56,741 nucleotides of DNA, taken from an uncultured Ellagibacter sp. (GTDB taxonomy: Bacteria; Actinomycetota; Coriobacteriia; Coriobacteriales; Eggerthellaceae). The stretch covers positions 1 to 56,741 of the forward strand of contig CAKUGU010000010.1 in assembly GCA_934654815.1 (NCBI GenBank), written 5' to 3'. The translations under genes were made by a program, and so were the position numbers. Below the pieces are notes generated by a model. It did not search any database. It was not told the DNA's origin and was given only the letters and a program-made list of their open reading frames with translations. Of this stretch, positions 26,424-34,504 are shown one piece after another. Position 1 is the first letter of the stretch. Each line of letters starts with the position of its first letter.

Positions 26424-26885
26424 GTGAAAGAATTCACAAAAAGTAATATTTACGGTGCGAACGGGCAAACCGTGCTCGATCTCTACTCCGATTACGTGAG
26501 CGAAAACGGCTCGACGCTTGCTTGCGTGGTGAGTTCGCGCCCTCTGGGCGAGGCTGCACATAACGCAGCCGAAAGCTCGATGGCGGCGTTCGGATACGGG
26601 AAGGGTTCGACGTTCGTCGTGCTTTCCGTCGACGACGTCGTCCTTTCCGACCAGGACTTGTTTTCCCTGATAGAGGGATTGGACCCTCTTGCCGTCGTTG
26701 CAACCGACGCACCGGCCGCCGCGGCGCTTTCGCATGCGTATCGCGCCGATGTCGCGCCTGGCTGCGCATGTAGACTGTTCGGTCGCGACGCGATTGCTTT
26801 CCGTGATTTGGAGGGGATGCTCAGCACTTCCGAAGACAAGCAGCGCGCTTGGGCGTTATTCAAGAAGATTCCCAAGCTGGGGTAG
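26424..26885 (+). CDS. Hypothetical protein, 153 residues
   Basis: This soluble alpha/beta protein is not assigned to a family. It begins at a GTG (VKEFTKSNIYGANGQTVLDL) and contains ACVVSSRPLGEAAHNAAESS, FVVLSVDDVVLS and VVATDAPAAAALSHAY. That alternation of beta strands and Gly/Ala turns looks like a small nucleotide-type or Rossmann-like fold. The ending RAWALFKKIPKLG is basic. The frame extends upstream to 26358, but a -10-like TATTAT at 26376-26381 suggests transcription starts after that, favouring the GTG. It stands alone, divergent from the nikR pair. Confidence 0.65.
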   Translation: MKEFTKSNIYGANGQTVLDLYSDYVSENGSTLACVVSSRPLGEAAHNAAESSMAAFGYGKGSTFVVLSVDDVVLSDQDLFSLIEGLDPLAVVATDAPAAAALSHAYRADVAPGCACRLFGRDAIAFRDLEGMLSTSEDKQRAWALFKKIPKLG

Positions 26886-27239
26886 CCCTCGTTTTTCAGG
26901 CCGCATTCTAGTTTGCGAGCCGAAAACGTCCGGCCCCCGAAACGAGAGAAAGACCGCGGGGGAGGCGGCCTTTCTCTCGGACGAGTGGAGTGAGGAGAAA
27001 TATTTGGAACGGTTTGAAGAATACCTCTCTATTTATTTATATGCAAGAATATATTTCGAATAGAGGATAATTAGGGACATTTCCGCGGAAAACGTCCTGG
27101 AACCTGTGCACCAGCGCCTCCTTTTCGGGGAAGTGCCTTGTCTATTCATTCATGCAGCCACCCATTTCGCTTCTCATTTTGTTTCGTATTGCTCCGTTAG
27201 ATTCAAGGAGCAAGGAGGGGCACGGACGCCCGTTGCGCT
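26886..27239. other. Intergenic region with hairpin and AT-rich island
   Basis: A 14-bp stem with one mismatch (CGAGAGAAAG at 26943-26952 pairing with CTTTCTCTCG at 26970-26979) is a terminator candidate. Bases of about 26995-27085 then fall to roughly 30-35% GC, far below the surroundings. They contain an inverted CTCTATT/AATAGAG pair. No gene is visible. The stretch could be a replaced or acquired fragment or a promoter-rich segment. Confidence 0.5.
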
Positions 27240-28622
27240 CTACGAGAAAAACGTCGCGTTCAGCCAGGGGCCGTATTCGCCCGTCCACATGGAGCCGAGC
27301 TGGTCGAACACCTGGGCCCAGTCGATCGTCCGCCCGAAGAACAACTCCAGATAGTTATGGGAGTCGATGCCGCGCCCGGCTTCTGCCCCCAGATTCGCCT
27401 GGGCGATGGTGTAGGTGCAGGTGGGGCACATGGTCACGAGCGTTTCGGCCTTCGTCAGGCGCGCTTCATCGATAACGCGCCACACACGGCGCTCGGTGAT
27501 TTCGGGGTCGTAGCCGGCAACCGCGCCGCCCGCGCCGCAGCACAGCGTCTGCTTGCGGTGCTCATCCATCTCGAGAATCTCGACCTGCGGCATGTAGCGA
27601 CGGAACACGCCGCGAATCGCGCGGCCGTGGCGCCCGTCGTGCCGGTCGTGGCACGAGTCGAACACGACGACCGAACCCGGCGCCGCAGGGGAAAGCCCCG
27701 CCGCCGCAGCTGCCGCCGCCGCGTCCTCGGGCATGCCGTCCGCGCGCTGCGCGATCCCCGCCTCGGCCTCCATCTCGCGGCCGCGCTCCAGGATAAGCTC
27801 CGGCAAGGGGATGATGTCGATGTCGTTCGCCATGAGCTCGGCGAACTCCTCACCGCAACCAGGGCAAACGGTTACCATGCGCGTGATTCCCGCGGCTTTG
27901 ATCTGGTCGAATATCTTCTGGCGATGCGCCGCCGCACGATCGAACAGGCCCGCGCTCATAAGAGGGCTGCCGCAGCAATCGTCGGACATGCACCACTTGA
28001 AGCCTGCCGCGGTGAGCCATTCGCCCACGCGGCGCGTCAGGTCGGGAGCGTAACTCACGAGCGAGCAGCCCGGGAAGAACACGGTGTCGAACGTGCCCGG
28101 TTCGTACGCCGCGGCGTCGCGCAGCTGGACGATTTCGGGATAGCCGATGCCGAAGATGGCACGGTAAGCGCTGAAGATGTGCCACTCGTTGTCGACCATC
28201 GTGAGCTTTTCGGGCTGGTAGAGCCCCGCCTGCATGAAGAGCTCGCGCCAGTCGCGCATGCGGTCGGGAGCGAGCATGTGAACCGCGCAATCCGCGGTGC
28301 AATAGCCGCAGAAGCAGCATCGGCGCAACGCGTGGTACATGTCGAAGTTCGACTGCATGAGCTCGACCACGGCGGCCGGGCGCTCATCGGCGGGAACGGC
28401 CATCATGCGGTCGTACGCTTCCTCGACCATGCCGACGTCGAGGCCGGGTTCCTTCAGCACCTCGCAGCGGAGCGTGCATCGCTTGCAGTGCGCGCACTGC
28501 ATCTTCTTGTTGGCCCAGCGCGAAAGCATGCTGAGCGCAGGGTTGCCCGCCTGGTCGATTTCGGCCAGCTCGTCTGCGGTCATTTTCCGCACCCTCGTCT
28601 GTTTGAATTGCCCCGTCTTCAT
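27240..28622 (-). CDS. HdrD/GlpC-like (Fe-S)-binding oxidoreductase subunit
   Basis: This cytoplasmic or membrane-peripheral electron-transfer protein has 460 residues. Two [4Fe-4S] motifs open it (CAHCKRCTLRCE and CCFCGYCTADC, residues about 43-110). Two cysteine-rich CCG domains follow: PGCSLVSY with DDCCGSPL, and DSCHDRHD with TLCCGAGGAV. Such CCG modules bind a noncubane or [4Fe-4S] cluster in heterodisulfide reductase D, glycolate oxidase GlcF and lactate-utilisation proteins. The substrate is unknown and no flavoprotein partner adjoins it. A -10-like TAGACT (28631-28636, minus strand) lies 8 bases before the ATG, so the mRNA may be leaderless. An in-frame ATG 13 codons later has a better binding site. 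Confidence 0.85.
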   Translation of the reverse strand: MKTGQFKQTRVRKMTADELAEIDQAGNPALSMLSRWANKKMQCAHCKRCTLRCEVLKEPGLDVGMVEEAYDRMMAVPADERPAAVVELMQSNFDMYHALRRCCFCGYCTADCAVHMLAPDRMRDWRELFMQAGLYQPEKLTMVDNEWHIFSAYRAIFGIGYPEIVQLRDAAAYEPGTFDTVFFPGCSLVSYAPDLTRRVGEWLTAAGFKWCMSDDCCGSPLMSAGLFDRAAAHRQKIFDQIKAAGITRMVTVCPGCGEEFAELMANDIDIIPLPELILERGREMEAEAGIAQRADGMPEDAAAAAAAAGLSPAAPGSVVVFDSCHDRHDGRHGRAIRGVFRRYMPQVEILEMDEHRKQTLCCGAGGAVAGYDPEITERRVWRVIDEARLTKAETLVTMCPTCTYTIAQANLGAEAGRGIDSHNYLELFFGRTIDWAQVFDQLGSMWTGEYGPWLNATFFS

Positions 28623-28854
28623 AGGGCAACAGTCTAGCGCATGTTCCCCGCTCAGGGGGCGAGGAAGCGCCTCGCCTGCGCAACAAATCAGCGGGCGGGC
28701 TTCACCGTTTCGCTGCCCTGCCTTGGGAAGCGTGCGAGGCGAAACCCGCGCACGGCGAGCGCGAGGGGAAGGGGAGCGGCCTCAAGCGTCCCCTCCATGC
28801 AAGGGGCGCGAACGGGCAGCAACCGCAAAGCACCCCCGCACACAACGCGCCCGC

Positions 28855-30045
28855 TCACTCCCCGCTCTCGCGCAGACGGATGCGCCCCAGGGCCACGGCG
28901 AGAGCCGCGACGACGACCGCCCACAGAAGCGTAACGCCCACTTCTCCCGCAGCCTGGCCCATAATGCCCCAGGTGATGTCGGGGGCCTCGGCGACGAGCG
29001 TCATCGCGTCGGTCGCCCAGTAGAACGGGGTGAACGCCGCCGCCTCGCGCACTCCCTCCCCCATGACCGAGAGCGGGATCCACGCGCCGCTGAAGAAGCT
29101 ACATATCAAGCCGGCGATGTTCCCCACGCCGTTGGCCATCGTCTCACTGACGCCGATCTGCCACAGCAGAAACCCTGCCGCGCACCCCACAAGCGCGAAC
29201 GAAAGCTGCGCCGCAAGCACCACCGCGACGCCCTCGGCCGACGCGCCTTCGGCGAGCGGATTGATCGCGAGAAGCCCCAAACCCGCCAAAACGGCCCATA
29301 TGAACAGGGAGAACGTCACGCATGCCGCGAACACCTGAACGCCGTAACGGGAACTCGGCACCGGCCCCGCCGCAAGGCGGCGGCGAATCTCGGAGTCTTT
29401 GAGCGACGCCAAGCCGACCGCGATGAAGATGGCGACCGCAGCGAAAAGCCCGTACGACGAGAAGGCCGCGAAGTTCAGGTACGACCCCGGGATACCCTTC
29501 GACCGCACCGGCACGAAATCGACCGGGGTCTCCCCTTCGCACGCCTGGTCGGCCGCATCGGCGATTTCCCTCGCGTCGGCTGCAGGGTCGGTCGCAGCGA
29601 ACCCGTAGAACGCCTGAACGTACGACTCGACGCGCTGGTTCGCAAGCGAGCCCCGAGCGCTTTGGTAGCTGATCACCGTGTCGAGCACCGGGGGTTCGCC
29701 GCCTTCGCGCGCGGCGGCGACGATATCGCGCTCGAACCCTTCGGGGATGATGAGCACGTAACTGGCCAGGTCTTTCGCCGCGGCGTCCTGCAAACCGAAG
29801 GTGCTGTCCTCCACTTCGACCGCAACCGAGTCGCGCAGCGCGAAGTCGGCGAGCGCCGAGGACAGCGCGCTGCCGTCGCGGTCGATCACCGCCACCTTCG
29901 GCATGTCCTCGTGGAATTCGTCGGACGCCGCGGCTTGGACAGCCCCCGACCCGACAAGCGCCATGCCCCCGAACGCGACGAGGTAGATGAGCAGGTACCG
30001 CCAATGCCGCGCCGCCACCTTCAGGGCGAGTCTAAAGACGTTCAT
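28855..30045 (-). CDS. ABC-2 type transporter permease
   Basis: This is the second membrane subunit of an exporter, 396 residues. One N-terminal helix (about 17-38) precedes a large extracytoplasmic domain (about 40-190). Five to six helices follow (about 195-390), as in the YhfP/ABC2_membrane_3 type. It overlaps the previous permease gene by 14 bases, so the two are coupled and probably form a heterodimer. A 232-base gap separates it from the Fe-S gene downstream; that gap holds only GC-rich hairpins. Confidence 0.88.
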   Translation of the reverse strand: MNVFRLALKVAARHWRYLLIYLVAFGGMALVGSGAVQAAASDEFHEDMPKVAVIDRDGSALSSALADFALRDSVAVEVEDSTFGLQDAAAKDLASYVLIIPEGFERDIVAAAREGGEPPVLDTVISYQSARGSLANQRVESYVQAFYGFAATDPAADAREIADAADQACEGETPVDFVPVRSKGIPGSYLNFAAFSSYGLFAAVAIFIAVGLASLKDSEIRRRLAAGPVPSSRYGVQVFAACVTFSLFIWAVLAGLGLLAINPLAEGASAEGVAVVLAAQLSFALVGCAAGFLLWQIGVSETMANGVGNIAGLICSFFSGAWIPLSVMGEGVREAAAFTPFYWATDAMTLVAEAPDITWGIMGQAAGEVGVTLLWAVVVAALAVALGRIRLRESGE

Positions 30046-31321
30046 AGCTCTGCCTCCTCATGAGCACGGCGGCGGCCGCGAAAGAGACGGCCGCCATGAC
30101 GGCGAGCACCGCAAGCGTCGAGCAGAACGGCTCGAGCGAATCGTAGTAGGTAAGGTCGTAGAACGCCTTCGCCGCCTGCACCGCCGGGTTCACGAGCGAC
30201 GCCCACGGCGCGTTTTGCGCGATCTGGTCGGCCAGCTGCATCGCAGGCTCGCCGTAGAGCCCCGCGAACAGCGAGCAGAGGCAGGTGAGGCCCGTGGCGA
30301 GGCCCATCTTCCCTGGAAGGGATATTTTCGGGACAGCCCCAACAACCGCGCCGAGTCCGGTGTCCATAAGCGCGCAAACCGCGAGTGCGACGACCGCGAG
30401 CCCTTCACGGCCGCCGAAGTCGACGCCGAGCGCCAAGAGCATGAACGCGAACACCAAGAGCAAGGCGGCAAACGACACAGCGAAACTCGCAGCCACGCAT
30501 ACGAGAAGCTGGCGGGCCGGGGAGGTCGCCGACACCTGGCGGCGCGCACCGACGGCCGCCGTGTTCGCCCGAGCGGCCGACACGGCGGTGATCGCGACGG
30601 TGATGCTCATGACCGCGGCGAATCCCAGCAGCGCATAGTAATAGCGCACCGTCCCGCTCGACGCCGTGCGCAGCACAGCGACCTGCTGGGTCTTGACCGC
30701 GTCCGACATGAACGCTGCCGCGGCCCGCACAGCCTCGGGGGTTTGAGCAAAGGCGACGATGCCGCTTTCATCAGGCGCGATACCGCTGGGCCCACCGAGT
30801 GCGGCGTCGCCGAAGACATCTTCTGAGGCCGCGGCAGCCGCGGGTGTCGCATCGCCCGAGGCCCGCTTCAAGTACGACTGCTTCATCTCGCCGTAGATCT
30901 GCCGGTAGCGGTCGCACACGGTGCGCACCACCGTCTGGTCGAGTGTGCTCGTCGCGAGCGGAGACACCTGCAAAGACGGCAGCGCCTCGTCGTCGAGCGA
31001 TATCGACGCCGCGGCCGCACCCGAAAGGACCGCTTCCTGCGCCTCGGCGGCGCTTTCCACCTCGGTCACGTTCAACAGCTGATCGTCGCCCGGCTTCGAA
31101 AGCTCGCCGATCATCTCGCGGAAGAACACGGCGCGCTCGGAGGTGTAGTTGCCGTCGGCGATCACCACGCAATCGACCGGGTCGGCGCGGTAGTACTCGT
31201 CGAAGTGCGAGAACATCACGTGGAAGAGCGTCGCGAGGATGAGGGGGAACGCCACGACCCAGATGAGGATGTCGCGTTGCCGCACGAGCATCCGCACGGT
31301 ATGACAGAACAAGGCCTTCAT
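30032..31321 (-). CDS. ABC-2 type transporter permease
   Basis: This is the first membrane subunit of the same exporter, 429 residues with the same layout. One helix (about 15-35) precedes a long outside domain (about 36-205) and six helices (about 215-425). The outside domain has no recognised fold. It follows the ATPase gene by 9 bases. ABC-2 systems with paired large-loop permeases export drugs, lipids or peptides; the cargo is unknown. Confidence 0.88.
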   Translation of the reverse strand: MKALFCHTVRMLVRQRDILIWVVAFPLILATLFHVMFSHFDEYYRADPVDCVVIADGNYTSERAVFFREMIGELSKPGDDQLLNVTEVESAAEAQEAVLSGAAAASISLDDEALPSLQVSPLATSTLDQTVVRTVCDRYRQIYGEMKQSYLKRASGDATPAAAAASEDVFGDAALGGPSGIAPDESGIVAFAQTPEAVRAAAAFMSDAVKTQQVAVLRTASSGTVRYYYALLGFAAVMSITVAITAVSAARANTAAVGARRQVSATSPARQLLVCVAASFAVSFAALLLVFAFMLLALGVDFGGREGLAVVALAVCALMDTGLGAVVGAVPKISLPGKMGLATGLTCLCSLFAGLYGEPAMQLADQIAQNAPWASLVNPAVQAAKAFYDLTYYDSLEPFCSTLAVLAVMAAVSFAAAAVLMRRQSYERL

Positions 31322-31330
31322 CGTCCGCTC

Positions 31331-32311
31331 CTAATCACGCAGCTCACGGCCGGTTATCTCGAGGAACACGTCGTTGAGCGTCGGCGGGTCGGAGTACACG
31401 CGCCCCATCTGCACCCGCGCCGCGCGAAGCGCCCCGAGCACGTCCATAAGGTTGCGCTCGCTCGCCTCGCACGCGATGGAAAGCTCCCCGTCGCGGAACT
31501 CACACGAAAGCACGTGGGGAAGCTCGCGCACTGTGCTCGCCGCCGCGCGCCCGCGGGAATCCGAGGCGCCAAGCAGCTCGACCACGATCTTCTCGCCCAC
31601 CGAAATCATGCGTTTGAGCTGGTCGTTCGTCCCTTGCGCCAGAATGCGTCCACCGTCCATGATCATGATGCGGGAGCAGATCTGCTCGACCTCTTCCATA
31701 TAATGGCTTGTGTAGACCACCGTGGCGCCCTCGTCGCGCAGCCGCAGGATGCCGTCCAAGATGGAGTTGCGGCTTTGCGGGTCGACGGCGACGGTGGGCT
31801 CGTCGAAGAAGATAAGCTCGGGCTTATGCGCGATGCCGCACGCGATGTTGAGCCTGCGCAGAAGGCCGCCCGAAAGCTTCTTCGGGCGCATCTTGCGGTA
31901 GTCGCCAAGCCCCACGAAGTCGATGGCGTCCTCGACCATCTCGCGACGCCGGGCGCGGTCGGTCACGTACAGCGCGCAGAAGCAGTCGATGTTCTCGGCC
32001 ACGGAAAGCTCGTCGAACACGGCCACCTGCTGGGGAATGACCCCGATGCGTCGTTTCAGGTCGTAGCGCGCGGGCGCCATCGGCTCGCCGAACAGGCGGA
32101 TTTCCCCCGAGTCGTAGGTGAGCAGCTGCAGGATGCAGTTCATGGCCGTGGTCTTGCCGCAGCCGTTCGGCCCCAGAAGCCCGAACACCTCGCCCTGCTC
32201 GATGCTCAGGTTGAAATGGTCGAGCGCGAGCACGTCGCCGTAGCGCTTCACCAGGTTGTCGACTTCGACTATGAGCCGTCGCACCTCGGCGACGCCCGTC
32301 TTGTCTTCCAT
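31331..32311 (-). CDS. ABC-2 exporter ATP-binding protein
   Basis: This cytoplasmic ATPase has 326 residues. Walker A is GPNGCGKTT, the signature region is KLSGGLLRRL (LSGGL in place of LSGGQ), Walker B is LIFFDEPTVAVD and the switch His is in VVYTSHYMEE. A C-terminal extension (about 225-326) is typical of DrrA/NodI-type ATPases. ATG at 32311 follows GGGAAGGAACCGCA; the frame continues far upstream without coding character. It is the first gene of a three-gene exporter operon, divergent from a membrane LuxR gene that probably controls it. Confidence 0.93.
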   Translation of the reverse strand: MEDKTGVAEVRRLIVEVDNLVKRYGDVLALDHFNLSIEQGEVFGLLGPNGCGKTTAMNCILQLLTYDSGEIRLFGEPMAPARYDLKRRIGVIPQQVAVFDELSVAENIDCFCALYVTDRARRREMVEDAIDFVGLGDYRKMRPKKLSGGLLRRLNIACGIAHKPELIFFDEPTVAVDPQSRNSILDGILRLRDEGATVVYTSHYMEEVEQICSRIMIMDGGRILAQGTNDQLKRMISVGEKIVVELLGASDSRGRAAASTVRELPHVLSCEFRDGELSIACEASERNLMDVLGALRAARVQMGRVYSDPPTLNDVFLEITGRELRD

Positions 32312-32507
32312 TGCGGTTCCTTCCCTTATGCGCCCAAGCGGCGTTCCTTTCTTGTTGCCCATAGTGAGCCAAAGGCCGCCCGCGAAGTAGTGACTTTTGT
32401 CACGACTTCGCGTTTCCGCAGGAAAATGGCCCTGTTCGTCAAGCGCCGCAACAAACGGGGAGGCACGCGAGGGGAAAGGGCTTGCGCGGGTTTGGTACCA
32501 TGCAGCC

Positions 32508-33287
32508 ATGGAAAGAATCGTCGACAAGGCCATCGTTTTAGCGTGCTGCCTGGCGGTCGCCGGCTGCGAATTCGCCGCGTCGGGGCAGACCGCCCCGGAA
32601 AGCATGCTCCCGTTCGCCGTGGCCATGCTCGCTGCGATGGGTTGCGCTCTCTTAAGCGAGATCGCCCCGAGCCCTTGGAGCCTCGCCGCCCACTGCGCGT
32701 ACTGCGTTGCCGCGTGCTTCGCGCCCGCCGCGGCCGCGTTCTCGCCGCTTGTCGCCTACGATCTTGTCCGGGCGGCGCACGCAGCCGACCGCTCGCGCGC
32801 GCTCTGCGCATTGCCCGCGGTCGTCTTCGTTTCCTGCGTCGCACAAGGGAAACTCGCCCTTCTCAGCATCGGCGTGCTCGCATGCTCGCTCGCCACGTCG
32901 TGCGCGCTTTCCGTGCGCACGGCCCGCGCCGCCGCACGGCAAACGATCGCGCGCATCACACGCGATTCCATGGAGCTGCAGGCCCGATCGCTGCGAAGCA
33001 GGAACAAGGAGCTCGCGAGCGAGGTCCAAAAACTGCACGAGGCGCACGAGAACAATGCGACCGAAAATGGCACTGTGGCCACGCGTCCCGCCGCCTTCGC
33101 CTGCTTGACCGAGCGCGAATACGAGGTGGCGCGGCTCGTCGCCGAAGGGCTCGACAACCGTGAGATAGCCGCGACGGCGTACCTGAGCGAGGGCACCGTG
33201 CGCAACAACATCAGCTCCATCCTTTCGAAGATGCACCTGAAGAACCGCACGCAGATCGCCGTCGCCTTCTACAAAGGATCGAGGTAG
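32508..33287 (+). CDS. Membrane-associated LuxR-family regulator
   Basis: This 259-residue protein has four to five membrane helices in residues 5-130. A charged coiled-coil linker (about 135-180) precedes a C-terminal LuxR helix-turn-helix (about 195-255; LTEREYEVARLVAEGLDNRE, then SEGTVRNNISSIL). It is about half the size of the LuxR-type protein at 23793. A -10-like TACCAT at 32496-32501 sits 6 bases before the ATG with no ribosome binding site, so translation may be leaderless. Likely targets are the divergent exporter operon (196-base gap) and apbE, which begins 4 bases after its stop. Confidence 0.85.
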   Translation: MERIVDKAIVLACCLAVAGCEFAASGQTAPESMLPFAVAMLAAMGCALLSEIAPSPWSLAAHCAYCVAACFAPAAAAFSPLVAYDLVRAAHAADRSRALCALPAVVFVSCVAQGKLALLSIGVLACSLATSCALSVRTARAAARQTIARITRDSMELQARSLRSRNKELASEVQKLHEAHENNATENGTVATRPAAFACLTEREYEVARLVAEGLDNREIAATAYLSEGTVRNNISSILSKMHLKNRTQIAVAFYKGSR

Positions 33288-33290
33288 CCC

Positions 33291-34268
33291 ATGGGGAATC
33301 CCGCAGACCAGGCGTTCGACCCCATCCCGAACGAAGACTTCCTGGAAACGGCCGGTCCCGACGACGCGGGCATGCTGCGGCAGCGGTTCCTCGCGTTCAA
33401 CACGATCGTCACGCTGCAGGCGTTCGGCGACGAACGCCGCGCGCTCGCCGCCTTCGACGAGGCGCGTGCGGCATCGCGGCGTTTCGAGCGCCTGTTCTCG
33501 CGCACGCTTCCCCATTCCGACATCGCACGGTTGAACGCAGCGCACGACGCGGCGGTGGAAATCGCGCCCGAAACGGCCGACCTCCTTACGCGCGCGCTCT
33601 TTTACTGCGCCGATAGCTGCGGGCGCTTCGACATCACGATGGGCGCCGCCGTGCGCCTGTGGGACCTGCGGCGCGGCATCGTACCTTCGCAAGCGGCACT
33701 CGACGAGGCGCTCGCGCATGTGGACTGGCGCGGCCTGCATGTGCAGCGGAACGGCGAGCGCGCGTTCGCGCAGCTCGACGACCCGCTCGCCGCGGTGGAC
33801 GTCGGGGGAATCGCCAAGGGGTGGATTGCCGACGAGCTGACACGCATCATGCGAGCCCACGGCCTTTCCGACTTCATCGTGAACCTCGGCGGCAACGTGG
33901 TCGCGCACGGGGAAAAGCCCGACGGCGTTCCCTGGAACATCGGCATCCAGGACCCACGCGACAAAGGCGCGCTCGTCGGGGCGATGCCGCTTCGCGACGC
34001 GTCGGCCGTGACGAGCGGCATCTACGAGCGCTGCTGCACGGTTGGCGGCAGGTTCTACCATCATATCCTTACGCCCGAAACGGGCATGCCCGCACAGACC
34101 GACGTGGCGGGCGTAACCGTCGTCGCGGATCGGTCGATCGACGCAGAAGGGTACTCGACCACGCTTTTGGCCCTCGGCGCGAAACGCGGCCAGGCGTTCG
34201 CCCAGGCGCGCCCCGCAATCAGAAAAGCCATCTTCGTCGGGCGCGATGGGCAAGTTATAAGTAAGTAA
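33291..34268 (+). CDS. apbE: FAD:protein FMN transferase (ApbE family)
   Basis: ApbE attaches FMN covalently to Thr/Ser of target flavoproteins, using FAD and Mg2+. The protein has 325 residues. Family landmarks include the FDITMGAAVRLWD region, VDVGGIAKGWIAD, LGGNVVAHGEKPDG, SAVTSGIYERCC and HHILTPETGMPA. No signal peptide or lipobox is visible, so it probably acts in the cytoplasm. It is co-transcribed with the LuxR gene 4 bases upstream. No FMN-binding-domain target is encoded in the window. In Eggerthellaceae the usual targets are extracytoplasmic flavin reductases (family knowledge). Confidence 0.93.
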   Translation: MGNPADQAFDPIPNEDFLETAGPDDAGMLRQRFLAFNTIVTLQAFGDERRALAAFDEARAASRRFERLFSRTLPHSDIARLNAAHDAAVEIAPETADLLTRALFYCADSCGRFDITMGAAVRLWDLRRGIVPSQAALDEALAHVDWRGLHVQRNGERAFAQLDDPLAAVDVGGIAKGWIADELTRIMRAHGLSDFIVNLGGNVVAHGEKPDGVPWNIGIQDPRDKGALVGAMPLRDASAVTSGIYERCCTVGGRFYHHILTPETGMPAQTDVAGVTVVADRSIDAEGYSTTLLALGAKRGQAFAQARPAIRKAIFVGRDGQVISK

Positions 34269-34369
34269 CATTACCATACTATTAGCGGATATCCAGTACC
34301 TAAAAAGGGACTATTATTATTTTTAGTAACCTAGAGCGAACTTTTTTGTGAAATCACCCTCTTTACGTC

Positions 34370-34397
34370 TTGACTCTGATGTTAGCTTGCATAAACT
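34370..34397 (+). promoter_or_regulatory. Promoter candidate of the pilus operon
   Basis: TTGACT (34370-34375), a 16-base spacer and TAAACT (34392-34397) lie in the AT-rich 236-base gap before the first pilin gene. The transcript would carry a leader of about 100 bases ending in AGGAGGTAATGA. The gap otherwise shows no gene. Confidence 0.4.
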
Positions 34398-34504
34398 TCG
34401 ATTCCATTCTGGCTATTCAACGTCATCCTCACGTTTCTATAGCCCCGTTCAATGCCGCATAAACAAAGGAAGGATGCGGCCGTTTTCGTCCCAGGAGGTA
34501 ATGA

